From JAIRMO01 sp046533115 (GTDB lineage Bacteria; Spirochaetota; Spirochaetia; Treponematales; Breznakiellaceae): DNA of 64,000 bases. The DNA lies in contig NZ_JAJQRC010000004.1 of the NCBI RefSeq assembly GCF_046533115.1, positions 89,156-153,155 of the forward strand, written 5' to 3'. A program made the position numbers and the translations under genes. A model generated the notes under the pieces. It did no database searches, had not been told where the DNA came from, and saw nothing but the letters and a program-made list of their open reading frames with translations. Below, piece by piece: positions 1 to 8,193 of the stretch (the stretch's first letter is position 1; each line of letters opens with the position of its first letter).

Positions 1-2
1 TC

Positions 3-833
3 TTGGCAATTCTGCAACAGATAGCCGTTTTGGGAATAATTACAATAGCGATGCTCAGTCTCATGATCGCCAGGACTATTGATCTTTCCCTTGGCGCGAT
101 TATCGGTTTATGCGGAGGTATACTGTGCAAGATGATGATGGCCGGATACTCAATTTACCGGGCAGTGTCGTTTGTGTTTCTTTTGTCCGGATTTTGTGGT
201 TTCCTAAACGGGCTAATAGTGACAAAATCAAAAAGCGAGCCGCTCATCATTACTCTAGGGATGAGTTTTTTTTACAATGGCCTTGCGCTGGTCATTACCG
301 ATGGGGGATTCCTCTCTTTGAAAGGGCATCTTTCATGGCTTGGAAGCGGTTCCTTACTGGGCATTCCCGTCCCGGTCCTGGTTCTGTTCATTCTGATGCT
401 CCTAATGCATTTTATACTTAAATTTACAAAATACGGCCGCCGGCTTCATTTAATTGGCGCCAATGAGGAAATGGCCTATCTTTCCGGTATCGCAGTTGAT
501 CAATATAAAATTATCAATTATACTATAGGTGGATTTATTACCGGCATTGCCACATTGGTATTGGTTGCCCGGCTAGGCAATATTTTGGCGGGTTCGGGAA
601 ACGGTTATGAATTCAGGGCTTTATCCGCGGCCATTATTGGTGGGGTCACTTTTGAGGGCGCAATTGGAGATGTGCCGGGAGTGTTTTTGGGCGCCATATT
701 ATTGGGCGTTGTATCCAACGCGATGAATGTCCTGGGTGTTTCAGCTTTTTACCAGACGGCGGTAATGGGATTGATTATTGTTGCTGCGGTTACCATCAGT
801 AATATTAATAAGAAAAAGCGAAACAAAACATAA
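3..833 (+). CDS. Sugar ABC transporter permease (RbsC-like), 5' end cut off
   Basis: The visible 276 residues are almost all hydrophobic membrane segments of the BPD_transp_2 (RbsC/LsrC) permease family, which forms the channel of ribose- and AI-2-type ABC importers. The C-terminal third carries the family signature, an IIGG motif followed by a GAIGDVPGVFLGA stretch and then SNAMNVLGVS. Family members usually have about 310-330 residues, so the gene most likely starts before the window; the TTG at position 3 is simply the first readable codon. The ROK regulator remnant just downstream fits a sugar-regulated locus. The substrate cannot be told from the permease alone. Confidence 0.85.
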   Translation: MAILQQIAVLGIITIAMLSLMIARTIDLSLGAIIGLCGGILCKMMMAGYSIYRAVSFVFLLSGFCGFLNGLIVTKSKSEPLIITLGMSFFYNGLALVITDGGFLSLKGHLSWLGSGSLLGIPVPVLVLFILMLLMHFILKFTKYGRRLHLIGANEEMAYLSGIAVDQYKIINYTIGGFITGIATLVLVARLGNILAGSGNGYEFRALSAAIIGGVTFEGAIGDVPGVFLGAILLGVVSNAMNVLGVSAFYQTAVMGLIIVAAVTISNINKKKRNKT

Positions 834-876
834 GGGAATCCCTATACACCGCAAAGAAGGAAACACTGAACCGGAT

Positions 877-1684
877 ATGTTAAGAACAGGCGTAAACTTA
901 CAACAATTAAAGGAACGGAACAGCTTGTCGATTCTTCAAACCATTCGGGATAAAGGACCTGTTTCGCGTATCCAAATTGGGCAAATTCTGGGATTAAGCA
1001 ATACTATCTGTATGGGTCTGACAAGAGAGCTTGCCGCCATAGGGCTTATCCGCGAAACCGGCCACGGCGATTCCAGTGGGGGGCGCAAATCCGTTTTACT
1101 GGGAATACGGCTATGTACTCGGCATGATACTGTCCCACGGGGGAATACTGTGCGGGGTATACAATTTACAATTGGACAGAAAAAAGGTTATTAATCATAA
1201 CATCAGGCTTACCGGCGAAGATATAATTTCCAAAATACAATACACCAATGAAACAATCAAAAAGAGCGGACTGACGGATAAGCATATTGTCGGAATGACC
1301 ATAGGCGTTGGCGGCATTGTGGACACGGAAAAAGCAAATATTATAGGTTCTACCCATTTTCAATCAAGGGAAATTATCCACATCCATGAACAATTGGACA
1401 GTATTTTCCCCTTCCCCCTGTATCTGGAAAATTACGGTAATTTGATGGTATTGGCAGAAAAGAAGATGTTTTATCCCCACTGCGAGTCTCTTGTTTTTAT
1501 CCAAGTAGACGCCGGGATTGGCGGAGGCATTATTTCCAATAACAGAATCATACGGGGCGCCGGCGGCTATGCCGGTGAAATAGGGCATATGTCGATTGAA
1601 AGAAATGGACCCCTGTGGTTACCGGGCACGTCCGGGCTGTGGGGGCTCCGGGGAGGTAACTCCCCGGTTCTACCCGGCCTATAG
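877..1684 (+). pseudogene. ROK-family transcriptional regulator, frameshifted and truncated
   Basis: Reading from the ATG at 877 gives an N-terminal winged helix typical of ROK repressors (NSLSILQTIRDKGPVSRIQI) and the linker SSGGRK. The frame then breaks near 1102. The ROK sugar-kinase-like domain continues in another frame, with EYGYVLG, GVGGIVDTEK, DAGIGGGI and GEIGHM. Right after GEIGHMSIERNG the family expects a zinc motif of the CxCGxxGCxE type; here it is lost, and the frame stops at 1684, removing roughly the last third of a usual 380-400 residue protein. With two independent lesions it is very probably non-functional. It lies 43 bases behind a sugar permease, its likely former target operon. 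A sequencing error could explain the first break but not the missing C-terminus. Confidence 0.8.
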
Positions 1685-1825
1685 GTGTATACTTAAGAAT
1701 TCTACTCGCGAAGTCGAATAAGAAGGGAATATCTCATCGTTCCCTGATTTCGCTTTCCTTCTTCGCCTTATGCGCCTTCGTGGTAAATTTCTTAAATTCC
1801 ATATGTAATAGTCATTTACATGGTA

Positions 1826-3126
1826 CTAAGGCGTATTCCCGCTGATGGTTCCGCCGGTTTGGTTGAACACCGCGCCATACTGGGATACATACACTCCGCC
1901 TTTCTCGGCGCTGGTGTTGCCGCTGATGGTTCCCCCGGACATGGTAAATTCGCCGTAGGGCGCTACTTGCACCCCTCCCCCTTGCTGCTGTGAGGTATTG
2001 TTGAGGATATCCCCGCTAGTCATGGTGAACAGGCCCCTCCCGTTTATATATACGCCGCCGCCTGAGTCTGTTTTGACTCCGCCGTTTCCGCTGATAGTCC
2101 CTCCGGACAGGGTGAAGGTCGTATAGTCATTGACATAGACCCCTCCCCCGGCCCCCGAAGCATTGCTGTAATCGGTATTGACATTGTTTTGTATTATTCC
2201 CCCGGTCATGGTCATAGAGCCCTTATACACCATAACACCGCCGCCGTTCTGGGCAGTGTTACCGCTGATTTCTCCCCCGGCCATGACAAACTCCCCTTCG
2301 GAGGCTGAACCGGCGGTACCCACCAATACCCCGCCGCCCCACACGGTATACCCCCCGGTGAGGGTCAGGTTATCCCCCAGGGTTACCTTGTTGTTCGCCA
2401 CATACAGAGCCCGGCCCTCGTTGGCAACGCTTCTGGCGGCGTTTAATACCCCCTTCTGAACGGGGTCACCCTTCAGGATAATAGGCGGGTAGTTACCGGC
2501 CCCGGAAACATCGACCATGGACTTGTTGGAACCAAAGGAACCGGAAGCGGTAATGGTCCCGCTGATCACAATAACGGCGCTTTCACCGGCCTTCCATTTT
2601 CCGCCGCGGTAGGCCGTTCTTATGTGATCCAGGGCCGTCTGTACCGAGGCAAGGGGCTTTGAAGGTTCCGTCCCGGTGTTGGCGTTATTTCCGCCTGCGG
2701 AAACATACCACGTCGTATTTTGGGAACCGGGAATTGGAGTTGGAGTTGGAGTTGGAGTTGGAGTTGGAGTTGGAGTTGGAGTTGGAGTTGGAGTTGGAGT
2801 TGGAGTTGGAGTTGGAGTTGGAGTTGGAGTGGAGTTGGAGTTGGAGTTGGAGTTGGAGTTGGAGTTGGAGTTGGAGTTGGAGTTGGAGTTGGAGTTGGAG
2901 TTGGAGTTGGAGTTGGAGTTGATGGAGTTGGAGTTGATGGAGTTGGAGTTGATGGGGTCGGGGTTGACGGAGCCGGATTCGAAGGAGTCGGAGTTGGGGA
3001 ACTTTTCTCTTTATCCGAATCGTTGTCTCTAATCGCAACCAAGGGTTCTGCGCACCCTGCCATAAAAAATACCAAAGAAATCATTAAAAAAACAGCCAAG
3101 GAAAAAAACGGCAATTTAGGAAACAA
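1826..3126 (-). CDS. Surface lipoprotein with Thr-Pro stalk and beta-helix repeats, frameshifted
   Basis: From the ATG at 3126 there is a signal peptide with a lipobox ending FFMAGC, then a short acidic linker and a long Thr-Pro stalk encoded by a hexanucleotide tract. One repeat unit near 2827-2831 has five bases instead of six, so the literal frame turns into Leu-Gln and stops at 2620. Restoring one base joins the stalk to the downstream frame: TPIPGSQNTTWYVSAGGN, then a linker, then the domain ending at 1826. That domain has imperfect repeats of the pattern GxFTMSGGTISGNT...GGGVYV, as in right-handed beta-helix surface proteins of treponemes. It is probably an outer-surface lipoprotein of unknown ligand. 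Whether the short unit is real or an assembly error in the repeat cannot be decided here. Confidence 0.65.
2736..2920. repeat. Hexanucleotide tandem repeat (GGAGTT), 31 units
   Basis: There are 31 head-to-tail copies of GGAGTT, 185 bases in all, because the unit near 2827-2831 lacks one T. On the minus strand each full unit encodes Thr-Pro. Up to about 2960 the array degenerates into longer units with an added GAT, which encode Ser-Thr-Pro. Gain or loss of whole units changes stalk length and keeps the frame; the single five-base unit breaks the frame. Confidence 0.97.
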
Positions 3127-3277
3127 GTGAAAAAACCTCTCTAGTTATCTATGACACGGTTCCAAAACAGGTGGTCCCGCGGGGGCATAATGCTAAAACC
3201 GTATCTTTTTTATAAAAGCAGCTTCAAACCTCATCTGAGTTTTGAACAGGCTCTATCTATAATATAGTTAGGCAGTT

Positions 3278-4075
3278 TTAAAATGTCAAATTTTGAAATG
3301 GAAACCCGTCGATGGAAAGTTCATTAACCCGGTACCGGTCTCCCCAGCTGCCCCGGCGGTCCATGGTATCGGGGGCCGCTTCCAGCCGGCGTTCGGCCAG
3401 GGTATCCTGGAGGAGCCGCAAAAAATCCCGGCGGCTCATCTCCTGTCCCCCCAGACTGAGAAGATGATCCGTGGGGACCTGACAGTCGATAAAGGCCACT
3501 CCGTCGGCAAAGAGGAGCCGTGCCAGGGTTAAAAAAGCCGCCTTGGAAGCGTTGGAAACCCGGGCGAACATGGATTCCCCAAAAAACACCCGTCCCAGCC
3601 GTATCCCGTAACACCCCCCGGCCAGTTTCCCCCCGGCATAGCTTTCCGCAGAATGGGCCCAACCCAGACGGTGCAGTTCCGTATAGGCCCGGATCATATC
3701 ACCGGTGATCCAGCTTCCCCCCTGCCCGGGGCGTTCTATTCCGGCGCAGCCGCGGATCACGGCGGCAAAGTCCCGATCCAGGGCCACCTCAAATTTACCC
3801 TTTTTTAAAAGCCGTTGCATGGAGGCGGAAATATGGAGTTTTTCAGGAAAAATCACAAACCGGGGGTCCGGAGACTGCCAAAGGATGGGATCCCCCGGAT
3901 TAAACCAGGGGAAGATCCCCTGTTCATAGGCGGAGAGGAGCATCCCTGGAGAAAGATTCCCCCCAATTGCCACAATACCGTCAATCGCCCCTTCCGGCGA
4001 AGGAAAGGAGAAGCGCATGTCTTCGGTAAGATAGGGAAATTCCGGATAAACCCCGGATTTTTTCCGGCCCTGCAC
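3278..4075 (-). CDS. aat: Leucyl/phenylalanyl-tRNA-protein transferase
   Basis: The 265-residue protein matches Aat, which adds Leu or Phe from aminoacyl-tRNA to proteins with N-terminal Arg or Lys and so makes primary N-degrons. Visible family motifs are YEQGIFPWF, then WQSPDPR, GGSWITGDMIRAY, GGCYGI and FGESMF. Length is a little above the usual 230-240 because of a short N-terminal extension. The start is a GTG at 4075 with GGAGG five bases upstream. It lies 22 bases after clpA on the same strand and follows clpS and clpA, so adaptor, unfoldase and degron-writing enzyme are likely co-transcribed. Confidence 0.95.
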   Translation of the reverse strand: MQGRKKSGVYPEFPYLTEDMRFSFPSPEGAIDGIVAIGGNLSPGMLLSAYEQGIFPWFNPGDPILWQSPDPRFVIFPEKLHISASMQRLLKKGKFEVALDRDFAAVIRGCAGIERPGQGGSWITGDMIRAYTELHRLGWAHSAESYAGGKLAGGCYGIRLGRVFFGESMFARVSNASKAAFLTLARLLFADGVAFIDCQVPTDHLLSLGGQEMSRRDFLRLLQDTLAERRLEAAPDTMDRRGSWGDRYRVNELSIDGFPFQNLTF

Positions 4076-4097
4076 CGGAACCTCCTGGGGGTTTCCC

Positions 4098-6590
4098 CTA
4101 AGAAAGCGCCTCGATCCGGTATTCCCCCTCCTGCCAGTCGGCCCGGGCGGAACCGCCGGAACTTAAAGAACCAAAGAGGACCTCATCCACAAAAAAGCCC
4201 TTGATCTTGTCTTCAATAAGGCGGCCCACATTCCGGGCGCCGAACTCCCGGCTGTACCCTTCCTCCGCCAAATGATCAATACAGGTTTCGGTCACTTCCA
4301 GCTTTACCTTTTTATCCGCCAACTGCACCTTAAACAGGTCCAGTTCCTTTTTGACGATAGACACCATCACTTCCCGGGAAAGGTGGTTGAACCGTACCAC
4401 CCCATCCAGACGGTTACGGAATTCCGGAGTAAAGATCCGCTCCACCGCTCCGTCCACAGCGGTTTCGTCGATAAGCCGTTCCCCAAAACCGATAAGGCTT
4501 TTTCCAATATCCCGAGCCCCGGCATTACTGGTCATAATCAGGACCACGTTCCGAAAATCCGCCTTTCTGCCGTTATTGTCGGTCAAGGTGGCGTAATCCA
4601 TGATCTGCAGGAGGATGTTGTAAATGTCCGGATGGGCCTTTTCAATTTCATCCAGCAGAACCACACTGTGGGGCTGCTTCCGCACCGCATCGGTGAGGAG
4701 CCCCCCGTCTTCGTATCCCACATAGCCCGGCGGCGAACCGATAAGCCGGGATACGGTATGCTTTTCCTGGTATTCGCTCATGTCAAAACGGTGCATGGAT
4801 ATCCCCAGGATATCCGCGAGGCTCCGGGCCAATTCGGTTTTACCCACTCCGGTGGGGCCCACAAAGAGAAAATTCGCCACCGGCTTGTTTTCGGCCCGGA
4901 ATCCCGCCCGGGACTGCTTAACCGACTTTACCACCGCCCTTACCGCCGCATCCTGGCCGAATATCCGCTCCTGAAGCTTTTCTTCCAGCGCCTTGAGTTT
5001 ATCCCGCTCGCTCCCCGCCACGGACCGTTCCGGTATCCGGGCTATCCGGGAAACCACCGATTCGATCAGGGGAAGCCCTATCTCGATAATTTCTACGGTT
5101 CCTTCCTGCAGGGTGGCAGGAATTTCCGTATGACCCGGCAGCTGGGATGTTTCAGACAGGGAAGAATGTTTCCGGGAAGTTATTTTCTCCCTAACGTCAA
5201 AGAGAAAATCCCTTTTTCCGGTATTTTCTGAAACAACGACTCCTTCGGTTTGGAGATCGTCTCCCTCCCCGCCGGGGGGAGTTTTAGATTGACTTCCCGC
5301 TTCTTTAAAAGCCACTATTCGGGCAAAGGCTCCGGCTTCGTCGATCACGTCTATGGCTTTATCCGGGAGCCGCCGCTCGGTGATATACTGGGCGGATAAA
5401 CGAACCGCCCCCTCCACCGCTTCGTCGCTGTAATGGACATGGTGGTAATCCTCGTATTTAGACTTGAGTCCCCGGAGGATCGCCATGGCGTCCTCTTCGG
5501 AAGGCTCCGGAATATCGATTTTCTGGAAACGCCGGGAAAGGGCCCGGTCCTTATCAAAGAATTTGCCGTATTCCTCATGGGTGGTCGAGCCGATACACCG
5601 GATCTTTCCTGAGGTCAGGGCCGGTTTCAGGAGATTCGACGCATCCAGGGCGCCCCCGGATACGGAACCGGCCCCTACAAGGGTATGGATCTCGTCAATA
5701 AAGAGGATGGCCCGTTCTTTTTTAAGCATTTCCTCAACAACCCGCTTGACCCGTTCCTCAAAATCCCCCCGGTATTTGGTCCCCGCCACCAAGGCTCCCA
5801 TGTCCAGGGAAAAGATGGAAAAATCCTTCAATGTAGGGGGAACCGTTCCCGCCACAATCCGCTGGGCCAGCCCTTCGGTGATGGCGGTTTTTCCCACCCC
5901 CGAATCCCCCACATGCACGGGATTATTTTTGAGCCGCCGGCAGAGCACCTGGATCGTCCGATCCAATTCCGCTTCCCGGCCGATAACCGGTTCCAGCCGG
6001 CCCTCCCGGGCCAAAGCGGTCAGCTCCGTCGCATACCGATCCAGGGCGCTTTTTTTTGTGGTTTTGGTTTTCTGGGTTTCCTCTTCCGCACTCTCTTCTT
6101 TGGAATCGTCCATACCGCTGAGGATATGATTATCCATTTTACGGAATCCAAAGGTCTGCTCATCCTCCCCCTCAAAACCATGGGAAAGAATTTCTAAAAG
6201 CTCCAGCCGTTTTATCCCAACCTTACGGAGATAATAGGCACAGTAATTCCGCTCTTCATCGTAAAGGGATACCAGGATATCCGCCACATCCAGGGTATCC
6301 TTTTGAGACGATTGGCTCTGCAATACCGCCCGCTCCAGAACACTTTGAAAGCCCACCGTATGGGTGGGTTCGGTATTGCTCATAACCGGTACCTTTTGTT
6401 CAAAGTAGTTTTCCATACCGAGTTTAAGCTGTTCCAGGTTGGCACCGCAGGCGGAAAGGATCCCCTGAACCTCGTCAAAGGCCAGGGCCGCATACAGGAT
6501 ATGTTCCGGGGTCAGGTACTCATGATTCCGTACCCGGGCCTCATTATATGCGGCATTTATGATAGCCTGCACATGGCGGCTGATTTTCAT
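4098..6590 (-). CDS. clpA: ATP-dependent Clp protease unfoldase subunit ClpA
   Basis: The 830-residue Hsp100 unfoldase feeds substrates, including those brought by ClpS, to ClpP. It has a ClpS-binding double Clp-N domain (about 1-140), AAA+ module 1 with Walker A GDSGVGKT at 228-235 and Walker B ILFIDEIH, and AAA+ module 2 with Walker A GPTGVGKTE and Walker B VVLLDEIEKAHPD. There is no ClpB-type middle coiled coil, which separates it from ClpB. A polar linker of about 60-70 residues between the modules (from about 440) is longer than in typical ClpA. ClpP is not in the window. The ATG has GAGGAG just upstream. The gene sits between clpS and aat. Confidence 0.95.
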   Translation of the reverse strand: MKISRHVQAIINAAYNEARVRNHEYLTPEHILYAALAFDEVQGILSACGANLEQLKLGMENYFEQKVPVMSNTEPTHTVGFQSVLERAVLQSQSSQKDTLDVADILVSLYDEERNYCAYYLRKVGIKRLELLEILSHGFEGEDEQTFGFRKMDNHILSGMDDSKEESAEEETQKTKTTKKSALDRYATELTALAREGRLEPVIGREAELDRTIQVLCRRLKNNPVHVGDSGVGKTAITEGLAQRIVAGTVPPTLKDFSIFSLDMGALVAGTKYRGDFEERVKRVVEEMLKKERAILFIDEIHTLVGAGSVSGGALDASNLLKPALTSGKIRCIGSTTHEEYGKFFDKDRALSRRFQKIDIPEPSEEDAMAILRGLKSKYEDYHHVHYSDEAVEGAVRLSAQYITERRLPDKAIDVIDEAGAFARIVAFKEAGSQSKTPPGGEGDDLQTEGVVVSENTGKRDFLFDVREKITSRKHSSLSETSQLPGHTEIPATLQEGTVEIIEIGLPLIESVVSRIARIPERSVAGSERDKLKALEEKLQERIFGQDAAVRAVVKSVKQSRAGFRAENKPVANFLFVGPTGVGKTELARSLADILGISMHRFDMSEYQEKHTVSRLIGSPPGYVGYEDGGLLTDAVRKQPHSVVLLDEIEKAHPDIYNILLQIMDYATLTDNNGRKADFRNVVLIMTSNAGARDIGKSLIGFGERLIDETAVDGAVERIFTPEFRNRLDGVVRFNHLSREVMVSIVKKELDLFKVQLADKKVKLEVTETCIDHLAEEGYSREFGARNVGRLIEDKIKGFFVDEVLFGSLSSGGSARADWQEGEYRIEALS

Positions 6591-6645
6591 TCCATTGCTC
6601 CTCTTTTTAATATAGCACCTTTTTTAAAAGACCTCAATTATCCCC

Positions 6646-6957
6646 TCATACTTTTTCAATAATACACCTCAGGGGAAAATCGTGTTCCCGGGCCATGATA
6701 TGGACCTGTTCCGTTTTGGTTGTAGCAATATCCCAGGAATATACCCCCACAATACCCCGGCCTTTCCGGTGTACGTCCATCATAATCTGATTCGCATCGA
6801 TTTCGTTTTTATGGAAGATAAGAATCAGGATATCCACCACAAAATCCATGGTCGTATAATGATCATTCAGCAGGATCACCCGGAATTCTTCAGGTTCCTT
6901 TACTTTTTCTTCTTTTTTGGTACGTAATTCCGTCCCATTTTCCAGAAATACCGGCAT
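6646..6957 (-). CDS. clpS: ATP-dependent Clp protease adaptor ClpS
   Basis: The 103-residue protein has the ClpS core: the VILLNDHYTTMDFVV strand and loop (family LxNDDxTxMxFVV) and the C-terminal HDFPLRCIIEKV. ClpS recognises N-terminal Leu, Phe, Tyr and Trp and hands the protein to ClpA. A charged N-terminal tail of about 25 residues is of the kind that inserts into the ClpA pore. It is first in a clpS-clpA-aat cluster, 55 bases before clpA, and a sigma-70-like promoter lies upstream. Confidence 0.95.
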   Translation of the reverse strand: MPVFLENGTELRTKKEEKVKEPEEFRVILLNDHYTTMDFVVDILILIFHKNEIDANQIMMDVHRKGRGIVGVYSWDIATTKTEQVHIMAREHDFPLRCIIEKV

Positions 6958-7211
6958 AAATCCACCCTTTTACTTTAAGATAAATAAAAATTGGTCTTTA
7001 AACAAGGTCAGGGGCGTAATTCCGGGGATCGGGGCGGTAACCCCATGCCATGGAGGGCATCGATGAGCATTGACAAAACCTGATGGAATAAAGTATCGTT
7101 CACCCGGGTGGGCGGCCGGATCGGGCACCAAACAGCGCTTGAAGGGTTCTCAATTCCTTAGTGGATGTTTTTCGTTATCCGGGGCGGTGAAATTTTGTTT
7201 CCGGGCAGCCC
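6958..7211. other. Intergenic stretch without a recognised gene
   Basis: These 254 bases hold the clpS promoter at one end. On the minus strand there is a short unbroken reading containing VNDTLFHQVLSMLIDALHG that stops after about 35 codons. It looks protein-like but has no good start or known family, so it may be a gene remnant behind the MetN-like ATPase. Nothing else stands out. Confidence 0.4.
6977..7005 (-). promoter_or_regulatory. Predicted sigma-70 promoter for clpS-clpA-aat
   Basis: On the minus strand TTGTTT is followed by a 17-base spacer and TATCTT, about 20 bases before the clpS start. Spacing is ideal and the boxes are moderate matches. This is prediction only. Confidence 0.5.
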
Positions 7212-7931
7212 CTAGGCGTAAACCAATTCCCGGGCAGCTTCGGTTTTTGGCGTGGTAAACAGGGTCTCTACCGGCCCCTGCTCCACAATACGGCCCTCAT
7301 CCAGCACCGCCACCTCTTCGCAAATCTCCCGGATTACCTCCATCTGATGGGTGATCAGTACCACGGTAAGCCGCAGCCGATCATGGAGTTCCCGAATAAG
7401 GGTGAGGATCGACCGGGTGGTCTGGGGATCCAGGGAGCTTGTGGCCTCGTCGCAAAAGAGGACCTCGGGATTCACCGCCAGGGCCCGGGCAATGGCGACC
7501 CGCTGCTTTTGCCCTCCCGAAAGTTCCCGGAGCCGAGCCTTGCGTTTATCCGTAATAGCTACCATTTCCAAAAGCTCATCCACCCGTTTTTCGATCTGTT
7601 TTTTGTGGAACCCGGAGATCTCCAGGGGATAACTGATATTGCCGGTCACATTCCGGGAAGAAAGGAGGTTGAAATTCTGAAAGATCATACCCATTTTCCG
7701 CCGCCTTAACAGCAGATCCTTACCCGTCAGTATATCCACCCGTTCATCCCCATAATAAACCTCCCCCTCATCGGGAGGTTCCAGAAGGCTCATGATCCGC
7801 AGCAGGGTGGATTTTCCCGCCCCGCTTTTTCCGATAATCCCGTATAAGCCCCCTCCGGGGATCGTAAGATTCACCCTGTCCACTGCGGATACGGCGGCAT
7901 AACGTTTTGATACTCCCTTAAGGGTAATCAT
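7212..7931 (-). CDS. ABC transporter ATP-binding protein (MetN-like)
   Basis: The 239-residue ABC ATPase has Walker A GKSGAGKST, the Q-loop FQNFNLLSSRNV, signature LSGGQKQR, Walker B VLFCDEATSSLD and the H-loop ITHQMEVI. The NFNLLSSRNV and ITHQM segments resemble MetN of D-methionine importers, but the C-terminal regulatory NIL domain of MetN (total about 340 residues) is absent. No MetI permease or MetQ binding protein is adjacent, so the partner is unknown; a LolD/FtsE-like role is possible. The start at 7931 was chosen because AAGGAG lies six bases upstream, rather than codons further 5'. Confidence 0.75.
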   Translation of the reverse strand: MITLKGVSKRYAAVSAVDRVNLTIPGGGLYGIIGKSGAGKSTLLRIMSLLEPPDEGEVYYGDERVDILTGKDLLLRRRKMGMIFQNFNLLSSRNVTGNISYPLEISGFHKKQIEKRVDELLEMVAITDKRKARLRELSGGQKQRVAIARALAVNPEVLFCDEATSSLDPQTTRSILTLIRELHDRLRLTVVLITHQMEVIREICEEVAVLDEGRIVEQGPVETLFTTPKTEAARELVYA

Positions 7932-8164
7932 GAATCGCTCCTTCATCATCCTCTCCATCAAACCTTACCGTAAAATGAACTTTTCTTTCAATTAGCAGAG
8001 GCTGTCTCAAACCGGACCGGCCCCCAAAAACCGAAACTCCGAAACCGGTCTACCGAATAAAACATATAAATTCTATCGGAATACCTGTATAATACTATAA
8101 ACCGTAAATTCCGGCAAGTACCCAGTACCCTGATTAGGCTAAATCAAATATCCCGGCAAAACCG

Positions 8165-8189
8165 GGGAGGTTACCGATTTTAACCTCCC
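8165..8189 (-). terminator. Predicted terminator after recG
   Basis: A perfect 9-bp inverted repeat (GGGAGGTTA / TAACCTCCC) lies just past the recG stop. On the minus strand it is followed shortly by GGTTTTG and a second small hairpin, CCCGG-CAAAA-CCGGG. The T run is weak. Confidence 0.55.
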
Positions 8190-8193
8190 GATC

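Noticed and set aside
2659..3130. Several open frames (Leu-Glu, Trp-Ser, Val-Gly repeats) across the hexanucleotide tract
   Set aside because: They are only other readings of GGAGTT repeats. The Thr-Pro frame alone joins a lipobox signal peptide and a folded domain.
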